This document shows positions 42,544 to 50,577 of a DNA stretch of 64,000 bases, piece by piece. This DNA comes from an uncultured bacterium (lineage in GTDB: Bacteria > Gemmatimonadota > Gemmatimonadetes > Longimicrobiales > RSA9), in contig CALBZE010000131.1 of assembly GCA_937889645.1 (NCBI GenBank), positions 34,751 through 98,750 on the forward strand. The letters are read 5' to 3'. The number at the start of each line of letters is the position of its first letter. The stretch's first letter is position 1. A program made the position numbers and the translations under genes. Under the pieces are notes generated by a model that was not told the origin of the DNA, searched no databases, and worked only from the letters and a program-made list of their open reading frames with translations.

Positions 42544-44217
42544 ATGCCTCTACGCGTGGACCGCCGGGCGGATCGCGTGATCGCCCGCCTCCTGATCCCC
42601 CTGTGCATGCTCGCCGGTGCTGCAGCGTGCGGCGAGCGGGGGCCGCGTGAGCCGGCGCTGGATGGGGAGCCACCGGTTTATGGGGGCACGCTCGTCATCG
42701 CATCGTCCACCGATCTGGATGGAGCCAACGGCCTGGTGACCGGCGAGGGGCGTACGCAGGAGTTCATGCGGGGCGCCCTCTTCCTCACGCTGATCCGGGT
42801 GGGGCCGTCGCTGGAGTACGAGCCGAATCTGGCAGAATCGTGGGAGATGCTCGGCGACACCGCCGTCGTATTCCGGCTGCGGGACGACGTGCGCTGGCAC
42901 GACGGCCCGCGCACGACGGCGTACGACGTCGCGTTCACCTACGAGCGTGCGAGGAACCCGGAGACGGCGTTCCCGAACGCGTCCTACTTCGAGGGGTGGG
43001 GCGCGGCCGAGGTGATCGACAGCTTCACGATCCGGTTCCGCATCGAGCCGAGGGAGGATCCGCTCGCGGGGCTGCCGTCGTTCGTGATCATGCCCCGGCA
43101 CCTGCTGGACACGATACCGCCGGCGCGGCTGCGCACGGCGGAGTTCAACCGCAACCCGGTGGGGAACGGCCCGTTCCGCTTCGTCTCCCACCGTCCGAAC
43201 GATCGCTGGGTTTTCGAGGCGAATCCGGATTTCCCGGAGTCGCTCGGGGGTCGGCCGTACCTGGACCGAGTGGTCTGGCGCGTGATCCCGGACGCACAGG
43301 CGCAGGCGACCGAGGCTCGCACGGGGACGGTCGATCTCGTCATGGGCGTGCGGGCGGACCAGCTCGCGGAGCTGGACGCGCGGCCGGAGCTGCGCGCCGT
43401 CGTGCGCCCGACGCGCAAGTATCAGTTCATCGGGTGGAACACGCGGCGCCCGCACCTGAGCGACCCGAAGGTGCGTCGCGCGCTCTCCCTCGCGATCGAT
43501 CGGGAGGCGATGCTGCAGGGTCTGCGTAGCGGGTACGGCCGGCTCGCCGTCGGGCCGATCGAGCCCTCTCACTGGGCTTTCGCCGACGACCTCGAGCCGT
43601 TGCCGCACGACCCGGACGCGGCCCGCGCCCTCCTGGCCGAGGCCGGATTCGCAGACCGCGACGGCGACGGCATCCTCGAGGATGGCAGCGGCGCGGACCT
43701 CTCGATCTCGCTGCACACGCCCAACACCGACTACAACCGGAACGTGGCGGAGAAGGTGCAGGCGGACCTGGCGCGGGTCGGCGTCCGCCTCGACATCCGG
43801 CTCCTCGACTTCGCCACGGTGGTCGGCGACGTCTTCTCCGAACGCCGCGCCTTCGACGGCGTGATCCTCGCCTGGGAGGCGGGGCTGCGCGCCGGCGAGC
43901 TGCGCGACCTGTTCCACTCCGGACGGATGGGCGGGTCGTTCCAGATCTCGTCGTACTCGAACCCCGAGATCGACAGCATCATCGACCGTGCGAGCCGCCT
44001 CACCGACCGCTCCGCGGCGGCGCCCATGTGGCGGCGGCTCCAGGAGATCCTGCGCGACGAGCAGCCGTGGACGTTCCTCTACTACACGCCGGACCTGTAC
44101 GTGGTGAACGAGCGGGTGCGCGGCGTCACGATGAGCGTGAACGGAACGTTCGAGACGCTCGCGCGGTGGTGGAAGGTCCCCGAGGCGGACCGGCCGGCGG
44201 AAGTGGCCGCGCAGTAG
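42544..44217 (+). CDS. ABC transporter peptide-binding lipoprotein
   Basis: A 557-residue solute-binding protein family 5 member with a lipobox (AAAC, Cys29). The conserved opening YGGTLVIASSTDLDGANG, LRDDVRWHDGPRTTAYDVAFTYE, NRNPVGNGPFRF and DPKVRRALSLAIDREAML are typical of Dpp/Opp-type binding proteins for peptides or nickel. No permease or ATPase genes are adjacent. ATG at 42544 has AGGAG at 42534-42538; an in-frame ATG at 42475 would precede the signal peptide with unlike residues. Confidence 0.9.
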   Translation: MPLRVDRRADRVIARLLIPLCMLAGAAACGERGPREPALDGEPPVYGGTLVIASSTDLDGANGLVTGEGRTQEFMRGALFLTLIRVGPSLEYEPNLAESWEMLGDTAVVFRLRDDVRWHDGPRTTAYDVAFTYERARNPETAFPNASYFEGWGAAEVIDSFTIRFRIEPREDPLAGLPSFVIMPRHLLDTIPPARLRTAEFNRNPVGNGPFRFVSHRPNDRWVFEANPDFPESLGGRPYLDRVVWRVIPDAQAQATEARTGTVDLVMGVRADQLAELDARPELRAVVRPTRKYQFIGWNTRRPHLSDPKVRRALSLAIDREAMLQGLRSGYGRLAVGPIEPSHWAFADDLEPLPHDPDAARALLAEAGFADRDGDGILEDGSGADLSISLHTPNTDYNRNVAEKVQADLARVGVRLDIRLLDFATVVGDVFSERRAFDGVILAWEAGLRAGELRDLFHSGRMGGSFQISSYSNPEIDSIIDRASRLTDRSAAAPMWRRLQEILRDEQPWTFLYYTPDLYVVNERVRGVTMSVNGTFETLARWWKVPEADRPAEVAAQ

Positions 44218-44242
44218 GCGAACCGGCGGCTGAACCGGGCCG

Positions 44243-44287
44243 GCGAACGGCCGGCGGCGCGCGTCCTCGGCGCCGCCGGCCGTTCGC
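44243..44287. terminator. bidirectional terminator hairpin
   Basis: A perfect 18-base-pair stem (arms 44243-44260 and 44270-44287, nine-base loop) fills the space between the convergent binding-protein and thiD genes. No T-tract. Confidence 0.75.
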
Positions 44288-44288
44288 G

Positions 44289-45092
44289 CTATTCCGCAGC
44301 CACCGTCGTGGCCGCGACGAAGTGGTTCAACGGGCCGAACCCGCTCCCGAGGCGCGGCGCCTCCAGGATCGCCCGGTGCACGAAGTCGAGGGCGTCGTCG
44401 ACGGCGCTCACGAGCGTCCGGCCGCGCGCCAGCCCCGCGGCGATCGCGGCCGACAGCGTGCACCCGGTCCCGTGGGTGTTCGTCGTGTCGATCCGCGCCC
44501 GGCGCCAGGTGTGGAACTCGGCGCCGTCGAAGAAGACATCGACCAGGTCGCCGGATTTGAGGTGCCCGCCCTTCACGAGGGCGGCGCGTGCGCCGCGCGC
44601 GACGAGCGCCTCGGCCGCGCGCCGCATACCGGCCTCGTCGTCGATCGCGAACCCCGCCAGGATCGCCGCCTCGTCGAGGTTCGGCGTGACGAGCGTGCAG
44701 AGCGGGAGCAGGTGCTCGACGATCGCGGACTCGGCGTCCGTGTCCAGGAGCCGTGCGCCGCTCGTGGCGACCATCACGGGGTCGAGCACGTAGTTCTCGA
44801 GCCCGAACTCGGCGATCGAGCCCGCGACCGTCTCGACCAGCTCCCGGGTCGCGAGCATTCCGGTCTTCAGCGCGCCCGGCCGCAGATCCTCCGCCACGGC
44901 GCGGATCTGCGCCCGGACGACATCCGCCGGGACCGCGTGCACGGCCGTGACGCCGAGCGTGTTCTGCGCCGTGATCGCCGTGATCGCCGACGTGCCGAAG
45001 ACGCCGAACGCGTGGAACGTCTTGAGGTCCGCCTGGATCCCGGCGCCGCCGCCGCTGTCGCTGCCGGCGATGGTCAGGGCGATGGGTAGCAT
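44289..45092 (-). CDS. thiD: hydroxymethylpyrimidine/phosphomethylpyrimidine kinase
   Basis: A 267-residue ribokinase-fold kinase that phosphorylates the pyrimidine moiety of thiamin twice. Signatures are TIAGSDSGGGAGIQADLKTF at the N-terminus, ALKTGML, VLDPVMVATSG, TPNLDEAAIL and the anion-hole THGTGCTLSAAIAA with catalytic Asp replaced in position by the usual Cys-containing GTGC motif of ThiD. Length is standard. A thiO-like gene for the thiazole branch is at 47.9 kb, so thiamin synthesis is partly represented in the window. Confidence 0.93.
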   Translation of the reverse strand: MLPIALTIAGSDSGGGAGIQADLKTFHAFGVFGTSAITAITAQNTLGVTAVHAVPADVVRAQIRAVAEDLRPGALKTGMLATRELVETVAGSIAEFGLENYVLDPVMVATSGARLLDTDAESAIVEHLLPLCTLVTPNLDEAAILAGFAIDDEAGMRRAAEALVARGARAALVKGGHLKSGDLVDVFFDGAEFHTWRRARIDTTNTHGTGCTLSAAIAAGLARGRTLVSAVDDALDFVHRAILEAPRLGSGFGPLNHFVAATTVAAE

Positions 45093-45167
45093 CGATCTCC
45101 TCCGTTACCGTTGACCGGCGCGGAAGGTATCATCCAACGGTGGAGGAGTCGAGGGTCGGTGGGCGAG

Positions 45168-45980
45168 CTACCGGCGGCGATACTGCCGGACGCGCGCCTG
45201 GAACTCCTCGAACTGCTCCGTGTTCCGGATCATGTTGCGCCGCTGGCTCTCGGGGATCTGCTGGACCAGCGCCCGCGTGTGGGCGATCCGATCCTCCGTG
45301 AGCGGGTGGGTCGAGAACCACTGTTCCACGACGCTCGGCCGTCGCTGGCGGTCGGCGAGCAGCTTCTCGAAGAAGGTGACGAGACCCATCGGGTCGATCC
45401 CAGCCCGGGCGAGCAGACGGACCGAGACTTCGTCGGCTTCATTCTCGGCGGAGCGGCTGAACCCGGCGAAGATCGCAGCGCCGGCCACCTGGATCCCGGC
45501 CTGCTCGAGCGCGCCCGGCGTGCGCCCGAGGAGGATGTAGGCCATGGACAGCCCGAGGTTGGCGCGCTGCATCCGCTCGATCTGCTCGATGCTGTGCCGC
45601 TCCTCGACGTGGCCGATCTCATGGCCGAGCACGCCGGCCAGCTCGGATAGGTTGTCGGCTTCTTCGATCAGGCCGCGGTTCACGTAGACGAACCCGCCCG
45701 GCACCGCGAAGGCGTTGACCTCGTCCGTGTCGACGATGTAGAACGTGTAGTCGATGTTGCGCCCGCCCTGGCGCGCGATCCTGTCGCCGATCAGGTTGAT
45801 GTACCGGTTGGCGACGGGGTCCTCGATCAGCGGGAGCTGGCGGTTGATCTCCGCGGCGTATTGCCGGCCGAGCCGGATCTCTTCCTGTTGCGAGATGCCG
45901 CACCCCGCGGCGAGGACGGCGGATCCGGCGACGAGGGCGGGGGCGGCGAGGCCGCGCAGGCGGCGGAAGAGCGCGAGCAT
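45168..45980 (-). CDS. M48 family metalloprotease lipoprotein
   Basis: A 270-residue protein with a lipobox (LAAGC, Cys27) and an M48 peptidase domain. Zinc site HEIGH at 120-124 (LGHEIGHVEERHS), the downstream glutamate in ENEAD (about 185), and AFAVPGGFVYVNRGLI are present. It resembles the catalytic part of BepA/LoiP-type periplasmic proteases that help outer-membrane quality control, but lacks a TPR domain. It is divergent from the methyltransferase gene. Confidence 0.9.
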   Translation of the reverse strand: MLALFRRLRGLAAPALVAGSAVLAAGCGISQQEEIRLGRQYAAEINRQLPLIEDPVANRYINLIGDRIARQGGRNIDYTFYIVDTDEVNAFAVPGGFVYVNRGLIEEADNLSELAGVLGHEIGHVEERHSIEQIERMQRANLGLSMAYILLGRTPGALEQAGIQVAGAAIFAGFSRSAENEADEVSVRLLARAGIDPMGLVTFFEKLLADRQRRPSVVEQWFSTHPLTEDRIAHTRALVQQIPESQRRNMIRNTEQFEEFQARVRQYRRR

Positions 45981-46035
45981 AATACTCCCGATTCCGTTCG
46001 AGGGACTCCCACTGAAGGAGCGCGGGTCGCAAGAG

Positions 46036-46824
46036 ATGTTCCAGTCGCGAGGGGCACCGAGCCGGGCGGAGGCGAAGCTCATCCGCGCGTTGCACCGCCG
46101 AAAGGCCAGGGACGAGGAAGGGCTGTTCCTGGCGGAGGGGATCCGCGTGGTCGAGGAGCTGGTCGGCTCCGGAATCCCGGTCCGCCTGGCCGTCGTCTCG
46201 CCTTCGGCGGAGGAGAGCGAGCGCGGCGCGGCCCTCGTCCGCGCGCTCGGCGAACGCGCGCCGGTCCGCCGGGTATCCGACGCCGAATTCGCGCGACTCG
46301 CCGCGACCGAGGCGCCCCAGGGCGTCCTTGCCGTCGCCGAGGCGCCGAAGCGGGAACTGCACGACATCACGCCGCCCGACGCCGCGACCGTCCTCGTTCT
46401 CGACGGGATCCAGGACCCGGGCAACTTCGGCACGATGGTGCGAACGGCCGATGCGTTCGGCGCGGACCTGGTCGCCGCGCTCCCGGGTACGGTGGATCCC
46501 TGGAACCCGAAAGCCGTGCGATCCTCCGCGGGCGCGTCGTTCCGCGTCCCGATCGTGCAGACCGAAGTCGACCGGCTCCTGGGTTGGCTGCGGGGCCACG
46601 GCTTCGTGATCTACGGGGCCGAGGCGGGCGGCGCCGACGTCGGCACGCTGCGCATCGCGCGACGCGCCGCCCTCGTCGTAGGGAACGAGGGAGCCGGACT
46701 CGGCCCCACGGTCCGCGGCGCGGCCGACGAGCTGGTCGCGATCCCGATCGCCGCCCATGCCGAGTCGCTGAACGTCGCGGTGGCCGCGGGGATCCTCCTC
46801 TACCTCTTCACACGGAAACGCTGA
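46036..46824 (+). CDS. TrmH/SpoU family RNA 2'-O-ribose methyltransferase
   Basis: A 262-residue SPOUT methyltransferase. The N-terminal substrate-binding domain (about 5-90) opens with AKLIRALHRRKARDEEGLFLAEGIRVVEEL. The trefoil-knot catalytic domain has the three SpoU motifs: DPGNFGTMVRTADAFGAD, GNEGAGL and IPIAAHAESLNVAVAAGILLY. The target (rRNA or tRNA nucleotide) cannot be told. ATG at 46036 gives the usual N-terminus, and it is followed eight bases later by the prepilin peptidase gene. Confidence 0.92.
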   Translation: MFQSRGAPSRAEAKLIRALHRRKARDEEGLFLAEGIRVVEELVGSGIPVRLAVVSPSAEESERGAALVRALGERAPVRRVSDAEFARLAATEAPQGVLAVAEAPKRELHDITPPDAATVLVLDGIQDPGNFGTMVRTADAFGADLVAALPGTVDPWNPKAVRSSAGASFRVPIVQTEVDRLLGWLRGHGFVIYGAEAGGADVGTLRIARRAALVVGNEGAGLGPTVRGAADELVAIPIAAHAESLNVAVAAGILLYLFTRKR

Positions 46825-46832
46825 GGCGCCGT

Positions 46833-47621
46833 ATGCCCGACGCACTGATCTGGACCTACGCCGCACTCGTCGGCGCCGCCGTCGGCTCGTTCCTGAACGT
46901 CTGCATCAACCGCTGGCCCGCGGGCGAGTCGGTCGTCTCGCCGCGGTCGCGCTGCCCGGCGTGCGGGACCGCGATCGCATGGTACGACAACATCCCGATC
47001 GCGAGTTGGATCGTCCTGCGCGGCCGCTGCCGCTCGTGCCGGGCCGGGATCTCGCTGCAGTACCCGCTCGTCGAGCTGGCGACGTCGCTCCTCTGGCTCG
47101 CCGCCGCCGTCCGATTCGGCGCGAGCCTCGAGGCGCTCCGCTCGGCGACGTTCCTCACGCTGCTCCTCGGCATCGCGATGACCGACGCGAAGGAGATGGT
47201 CATCCCGGACCAGTTCTCCCTCGGCGGCGCCCTGCTCGGGCTCGCCTTCGCTGCTGTGCCCGGCGGGTTCCCGGTGACGCGGGCGCTCCTCGGCGGCGTC
47301 GTCGCCTATGCGCTCATGTGGGCGGTCTCATGGGGCGGCGAGAGGCTGTTCCGCAAGCCGGCCCTCGGCCTCGGCGACGTGCACATGATGGCCATGGTCG
47401 GCGCCTTCGTCGGCCTCGGCGGCGCGCTCCTCACCATCCTCCTCGGCTCGGTCCTCGGACTCCTGATCGGCGTGCCGATCCTCATGCGACGCAGCGAGTC
47501 CGGCGTCCTCGGCGCCTACCTCCCCCTCGGCACCTTCCTGGCCATGGGCGCGGCGATCGCCCACGGCTGGGGCGACGCCCTCATCGGCTGGTATCTGTCG
47601 TTCGCGTTCGGGATGGGGTGA
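46833..47621 (+). CDS. pilD: type IV prepilin peptidase/N-methyltransferase
   Basis: A 262-residue membrane aspartic protease that cleaves and N-methylates type IV pilin-like leaders. The cytosolic zinc-binding insert has two CxxC pairs (CPACG and CRSC, about 46-75). Catalytic aspartates are in MTDAKEMVIPD and GLGDVHMMAMVG (the GxGD motif). GSFLNVCINRWPAGESVVSPRSRCP is the standard opening. Its presence implies type IV pili or type II secretion elsewhere in the genome. Confidence 0.94.
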   Translation: MPDALIWTYAALVGAAVGSFLNVCINRWPAGESVVSPRSRCPACGTAIAWYDNIPIASWIVLRGRCRSCRAGISLQYPLVELATSLLWLAAAVRFGASLEALRSATFLTLLLGIAMTDAKEMVIPDQFSLGGALLGLAFAAVPGGFPVTRALLGGVVAYALMWAVSWGGERLFRKPALGLGDVHMMAMVGAFVGLGGALLTILLGSVLGLLIGVPILMRRSESGVLGAYLPLGTFLAMGAAIAHGWGDALIGWYLSFAFGMG

Positions 47622-47623
47622 CC

Positions 47624-47833
47624 TCAGGGGTCGCTGCAATCCCTCAGGTACCCGCAGTTCGGGCAGGTGATCTTGCAGTGGCGGTCGTACATGACCGTCC
47701 CGCAGATCTCGCACACAGGCGGAGTGGGCTGCCGTGGCGGCGCGGCTGGTGAGGGCGACGGGGGCGTTTGCGACGTCGCGTCCTTTCCGGCCTCGTCGCG
47801 GGGCTCGGGGCCCGCATCCGGTCGATCGTTCAT
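47624..47833 (-). CDS. small zinc-ribbon protein
   Basis: A 69-residue protein: a disordered Pro/Ala/Asp-rich N-terminus followed by a zinc ribbon with two CxxC knuckles (CEICG and CPNCG) plus further Cys residues (HCKITC, RDC). The fold suggests nucleic-acid or protein binding; no family name can be given. It is convergent with pilD by two bases and lies downstream of thiO on the same strand. Confidence 0.65.
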   Translation of the reverse strand: MNDRPDAGPEPRDEAGKDATSQTPPSPSPAAPPRQPTPPVCEICGTVMYDRHCKITCPNCGYLRDCSDP

Positions 47834-47899
47834 GGCGACTTCACCTGGAGACGCCGGCAGCCCGCGCCCGCGCGACGTCGCGAACCGCAGTGGCGAGCC

Positions 47900-49033
47900 T
47901 CACCGCGCCGGCGCTTCGACGAAGCGGTCCGGCGCGAATTCGTCGAGCGGGATCTCGGTCGGCGCGCCGGTCGCCGCGTCCGCGACGAGCCGTGCCGTGA
48001 TCGGCGCGAGGAGGATCCCGTTCCGGAAGTGGCCCGTCGCGTAGAAGAGCCCGCCGACCTCGGGGTCCGGACCCAGGATCGGCCGGCCGTCGGGCGTCCC
48101 GGGCCGCAGCCCGGCCCACGTCTGGACGATCGGCGCCTCGGCCAGCGACGGCGCGACGCGCATCGCCGCGTCGAGGAGTGCGGCGATCCCGGCGGGCGTC
48201 GTGTGGGTGCGGAACCCGACCCGCTCCGCCGTCGAGCCGATCGTGACGCGTCCGTCCGCGCGCGGGATCATGTACCGGTGCCCGGCCTGGACGGTCCGGC
48301 CGAGGGCGGACGGCATGGCCTGGACCGCGACCATCTGCCCCCGGACCGGGGCGATGGGGAGCGGGCGGGGAAGACCGCGCAGCGCGCCGCTCCAGCATCC
48401 GGCGGCGAGCACCACGGCGTCGGCGTCGAGACGGCTACCGTCGTCGAGGAGGACGCCGGCGGCGCCGCCGGAGGCGTTCCGGAGCAGCTCGACCGCGCCG
48501 GCACCGGTCCGGACCCTCGCGCCGGCCCGGGCCGCGGCCACCCACAGCGCCCGCCCCACCTCGCGGTTGTCGACCCAATGGTCCTGCTCGACCAGCATCG
48601 CGGCGCGGATGGCGGGGCTCAAACCCGGCTCCAGGGCGCGCGCCGCGTCGCCGTCCAGCCACTCGACCGCGTGCCCGGCGGCGCTGCGCCAGCGGTAGCT
48701 CGCCTCGAGCGACTCGACGTCGGCGTCGTCCAGTGCTACGCAGAGCTTTCCGGCCGCCCGGTACTCGATGGCCACGCCCGACGCCTCGCGGATCGAGTCC
48801 ACGTACGCGGGCCAGAGCTCGAAGCTCGCCAGTGCGAGCCGCAGGAACGCACCCGGCTCGTTGGCCTCGGCGACCGGCGAGAGCATCCCGCCTGCGGCCC
48901 ACGTCGCGCCCCGACCGGGGACGTCCCGCTCGACGAGCGCGACGTCCGCGCCCCGGCGCGCGAGCTCCCACGCCACCGCGCACCCGATGATCCCGCCGCC
49001 GACGACGACGATCCCCGCCGACCGATCGCTCAC
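47900..49033 (-). CDS. thiO: glycine oxidase ThiO-like FAD enzyme
   Basis: A 377-residue D-amino-acid-oxidase-family flavoprotein. The FAD motif is VVVGGGIIGCAVAWELARRG at the start, GATWAAGGMLSP follows, and the C-terminal TWAGLRPGTPDGRPILGP and ATGHFRNGILLAP match ThiO, which oxidises glycine to iminoglycine for the thiamin thiazole. Other amino-acid or amine oxidases of the family are possible. Its ATG overlaps the stop of the carbonic-anhydrase-like gene. Confidence 0.88.
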   Translation of the reverse strand: MSDRSAGIVVVGGGIIGCAVAWELARRGADVALVERDVPGRGATWAAGGMLSPVAEANEPGAFLRLALASFELWPAYVDSIREASGVAIEYRAAGKLCVALDDADVESLEASYRWRSAAGHAVEWLDGDAARALEPGLSPAIRAAMLVEQDHWVDNREVGRALWVAAARAGARVRTGAGAVELLRNASGGAAGVLLDDGSRLDADAVVLAAGCWSGALRGLPRPLPIAPVRGQMVAVQAMPSALGRTVQAGHRYMIPRADGRVTIGSTAERVGFRTHTTPAGIAALLDAAMRVAPSLAEAPIVQTWAGLRPGTPDGRPILGPDPEVGGLFYATGHFRNGILLAPITARLVADAATGAPTEIPLDEFAPDRFVEAPAR

Positions 49034-49563
49034 GGCTTGCCTACCCCCTGCCGCAGGTAATCGCGCGAGAGGTGGACGTAGTGCTCGGCGCCTTCCGCCA
49101 CCCGCCGCAGCGTATCCTCGTCCAACTCCTTGCGCACCTTGGCCGGCACGCCGGCGACCAGCGTCCGGGGCGGCACGATCATCCGCTCCGGCACCACTGC
49201 GCCCGCCGCCACGACCGCCTGCTCGCCGATCCGCGCCTCGTGCAGGATCACCGCGTTCATCCCGACGAGCGCGCCGTCGCCGACGGTGCAGCTCTCGAAG
49301 ATCGCGCCGTGGCCGATCGTGGCATCCGCGCCCACCACCGTCTCGCCCCGCTCGCTGATGTGGAGCACGCAGTTGTCCTGGATGCTCGTCCGGGCGCCGA
49401 CCCGGATCGCGAGCCGCGGGTTGTCGCCTCTCAGCACCGCGCCGAACCAGATGCTCGCCTCGGGGCCGATCTCCACGTTCCCGATCACGACCGCCGTCGG
49501 CGCGAGAAACGCCGTGGGGTGGATCCGGGGCTCTATGCCGTCGAAGGGGAGGATGATCGCCAT
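49030..49563 (-). CDS. gamma-carbonic-anhydrase-like left-handed beta-helix protein
   Basis: A 177-residue hexapeptide-repeat protein (repeats such as IGNVEIGPEASIWFGAVLRGD and VGDGALVGMNAVI) with a C-terminal helix. In gamma carbonic anhydrases three His bind zinc. Here His69 (CVLHIS) and His85 (IGHGAIF) are present, but the third position is Glu90 (FESC in place of LHGC). It may bind metal with a Glu ligand or have another role, as for YrdA/PaaY relatives. It is the middle gene of a dehydratase - this - thiO operon with one- and four-base overlaps. Confidence 0.85.
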   Translation of the reverse strand: MAIILPFDGIEPRIHPTAFLAPTAVVIGNVEIGPEASIWFGAVLRGDNPRLAIRVGARTSIQDNCVLHISERGETVVGADATIGHGAIFESCTVGDGALVGMNAVILHEARIGEQAVVAAGAVVPERMIVPPRTLVAGVPAKVRKELDEDTLRRVAEGAEHYVHLSRDYLRQGVGKP

Positions 49564-50513
49564 TACTTCAGGACCTCGGCCAACCTGTCGCCATCGATGT
49601 TGCCGCCGGTGATCACGAGGACGACGGGGCTCGCCGGCCGCCACTCGCGGTCGAGGAGGAGCGCCGCGGCCGTCGCCGCGGAGCCTTCCGCGACGACGCC
49701 GTCGCGACGGTACAGCTCCCGGATCGCCTCCCTGATCGCGTCCTCGCTCACCAGCCGGATTTCGCTCGTGACCGCGCGCGCCCAGGCGTAGCTCTCGGCT
49801 TCGACCTTCCCGGCGAGCCCGTCGGCGAGCGTCTCGCGCGGCTCCACCGGGACGGGGCGGCCCGCGGCGAACGCGTCGTACATCGCCCGCGTCGCCTCGC
49901 TCTGGACGCCGACCACGCGCACACCCGTGCCCGCCGCGCTGCGGATCGCCGCGCCGATCCCGGCGATCAGGCCGCCGCCGCCGACCGGCACGACCACGTC
50001 GCGGACCTGGGGCAGGTCTTCCAAGATCTCGAGCCCGATCGTCCCCTGGCCCGCCACGACCCGTGGGTCGGCGTACGGGTGCACGAACACCGCGCCGGTC
50101 TCCTGCGACCACTCCTTCGCCGCGTCTTCCGCGTCGTCGTAGGTGCCGTCGACCTCGCGCAACGTCGCGCCGAAGGCGCGGATGCGCGCCTTCTTCGTGG
50201 CCGGCGCGTCGGCGGGCACGAAGATCGTCGCCTTGACGCCGGCCTCGCGGGCGGCCAGCGCGACGCCCTGGCCGTGGTTTCCCGCCGACGCCGCGACCAG
50301 CCCGCGCGCGCACTCCTCCGGCGACAGCGTCCGGATCGCGCTCAGCGCGCCCCGGATCTTGAATGACCTCGTCCGCTGCCAGCACTCCAGCTTCAGGTAC
50401 ACGTCGCAGTTGGCCGCGTCGGAGAGCCACTCCGAACGCTCCAGGGGCGTGCGGTACGCGCCGGACGCGATTCGTCTGCGTGCTCGATAGATTTCGACCA
50501 GTGAGATTTGCAT
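49563..50513 (-). CDS. threonine/serine dehydratase-like PLP enzyme
   Basis: A 316-residue fold-type II PLP enzyme. The PLP lysine is Lys52 in RSFKIRGALSAI, with SAGNHGQGVALAA and VPVGGGGLIAGIGAAI for PLP phosphate binding and a C-terminal VVLVITGGNID. It lacks the ACT regulatory domain of biosynthetic IlvA, so a catabolic threonine dehydratase or serine racemase is likelier. ATG at 50513. It leads the operon with the carbonic-anhydrase-like protein and thiO. Confidence 0.9.
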   Translation of the reverse strand: MQISLVEIYRARRRIASGAYRTPLERSEWLSDAANCDVYLKLECWQRTRSFKIRGALSAIRTLSPEECARGLVAASAGNHGQGVALAAREAGVKATIFVPADAPATKKARIRAFGATLREVDGTYDDAEDAAKEWSQETGAVFVHPYADPRVVAGQGTIGLEILEDLPQVRDVVVPVGGGGLIAGIGAAIRSAAGTGVRVVGVQSEATRAMYDAFAAGRPVPVEPRETLADGLAGKVEAESYAWARAVTSEIRLVSEDAIREAIRELYRRDGVVAEGSAATAAALLLDREWRPASPVVLVITGGNIDGDRLAEVLK

Positions 50514-50530
50514 GTGGGGAGGATGGGGGG

Positions 50531-50562
50531 CGGCCCGCGGCCGCGCAAGCTGCCGCGGGCCG
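50531..50562 (-). terminator. terminator hairpin downstream of the CorC-like gene
   Basis: A ten-base-pair perfect stem (CGGCCCGCGG and complement, 12-base loop) lies just after the CorC-like stop and before the next gene on the same strand. No T-tract. Confidence 0.5.
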
Positions 50563-50577
50563 CGTGTCTCGCCCGGG

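Noticed and set aside
46833..47833. Type IV pilus or competence locus
   Set aside because: Only the prepilin peptidase is present; its neighbours are a methyltransferase and a zinc-ribbon protein, with no pilin or assembly ATPase.
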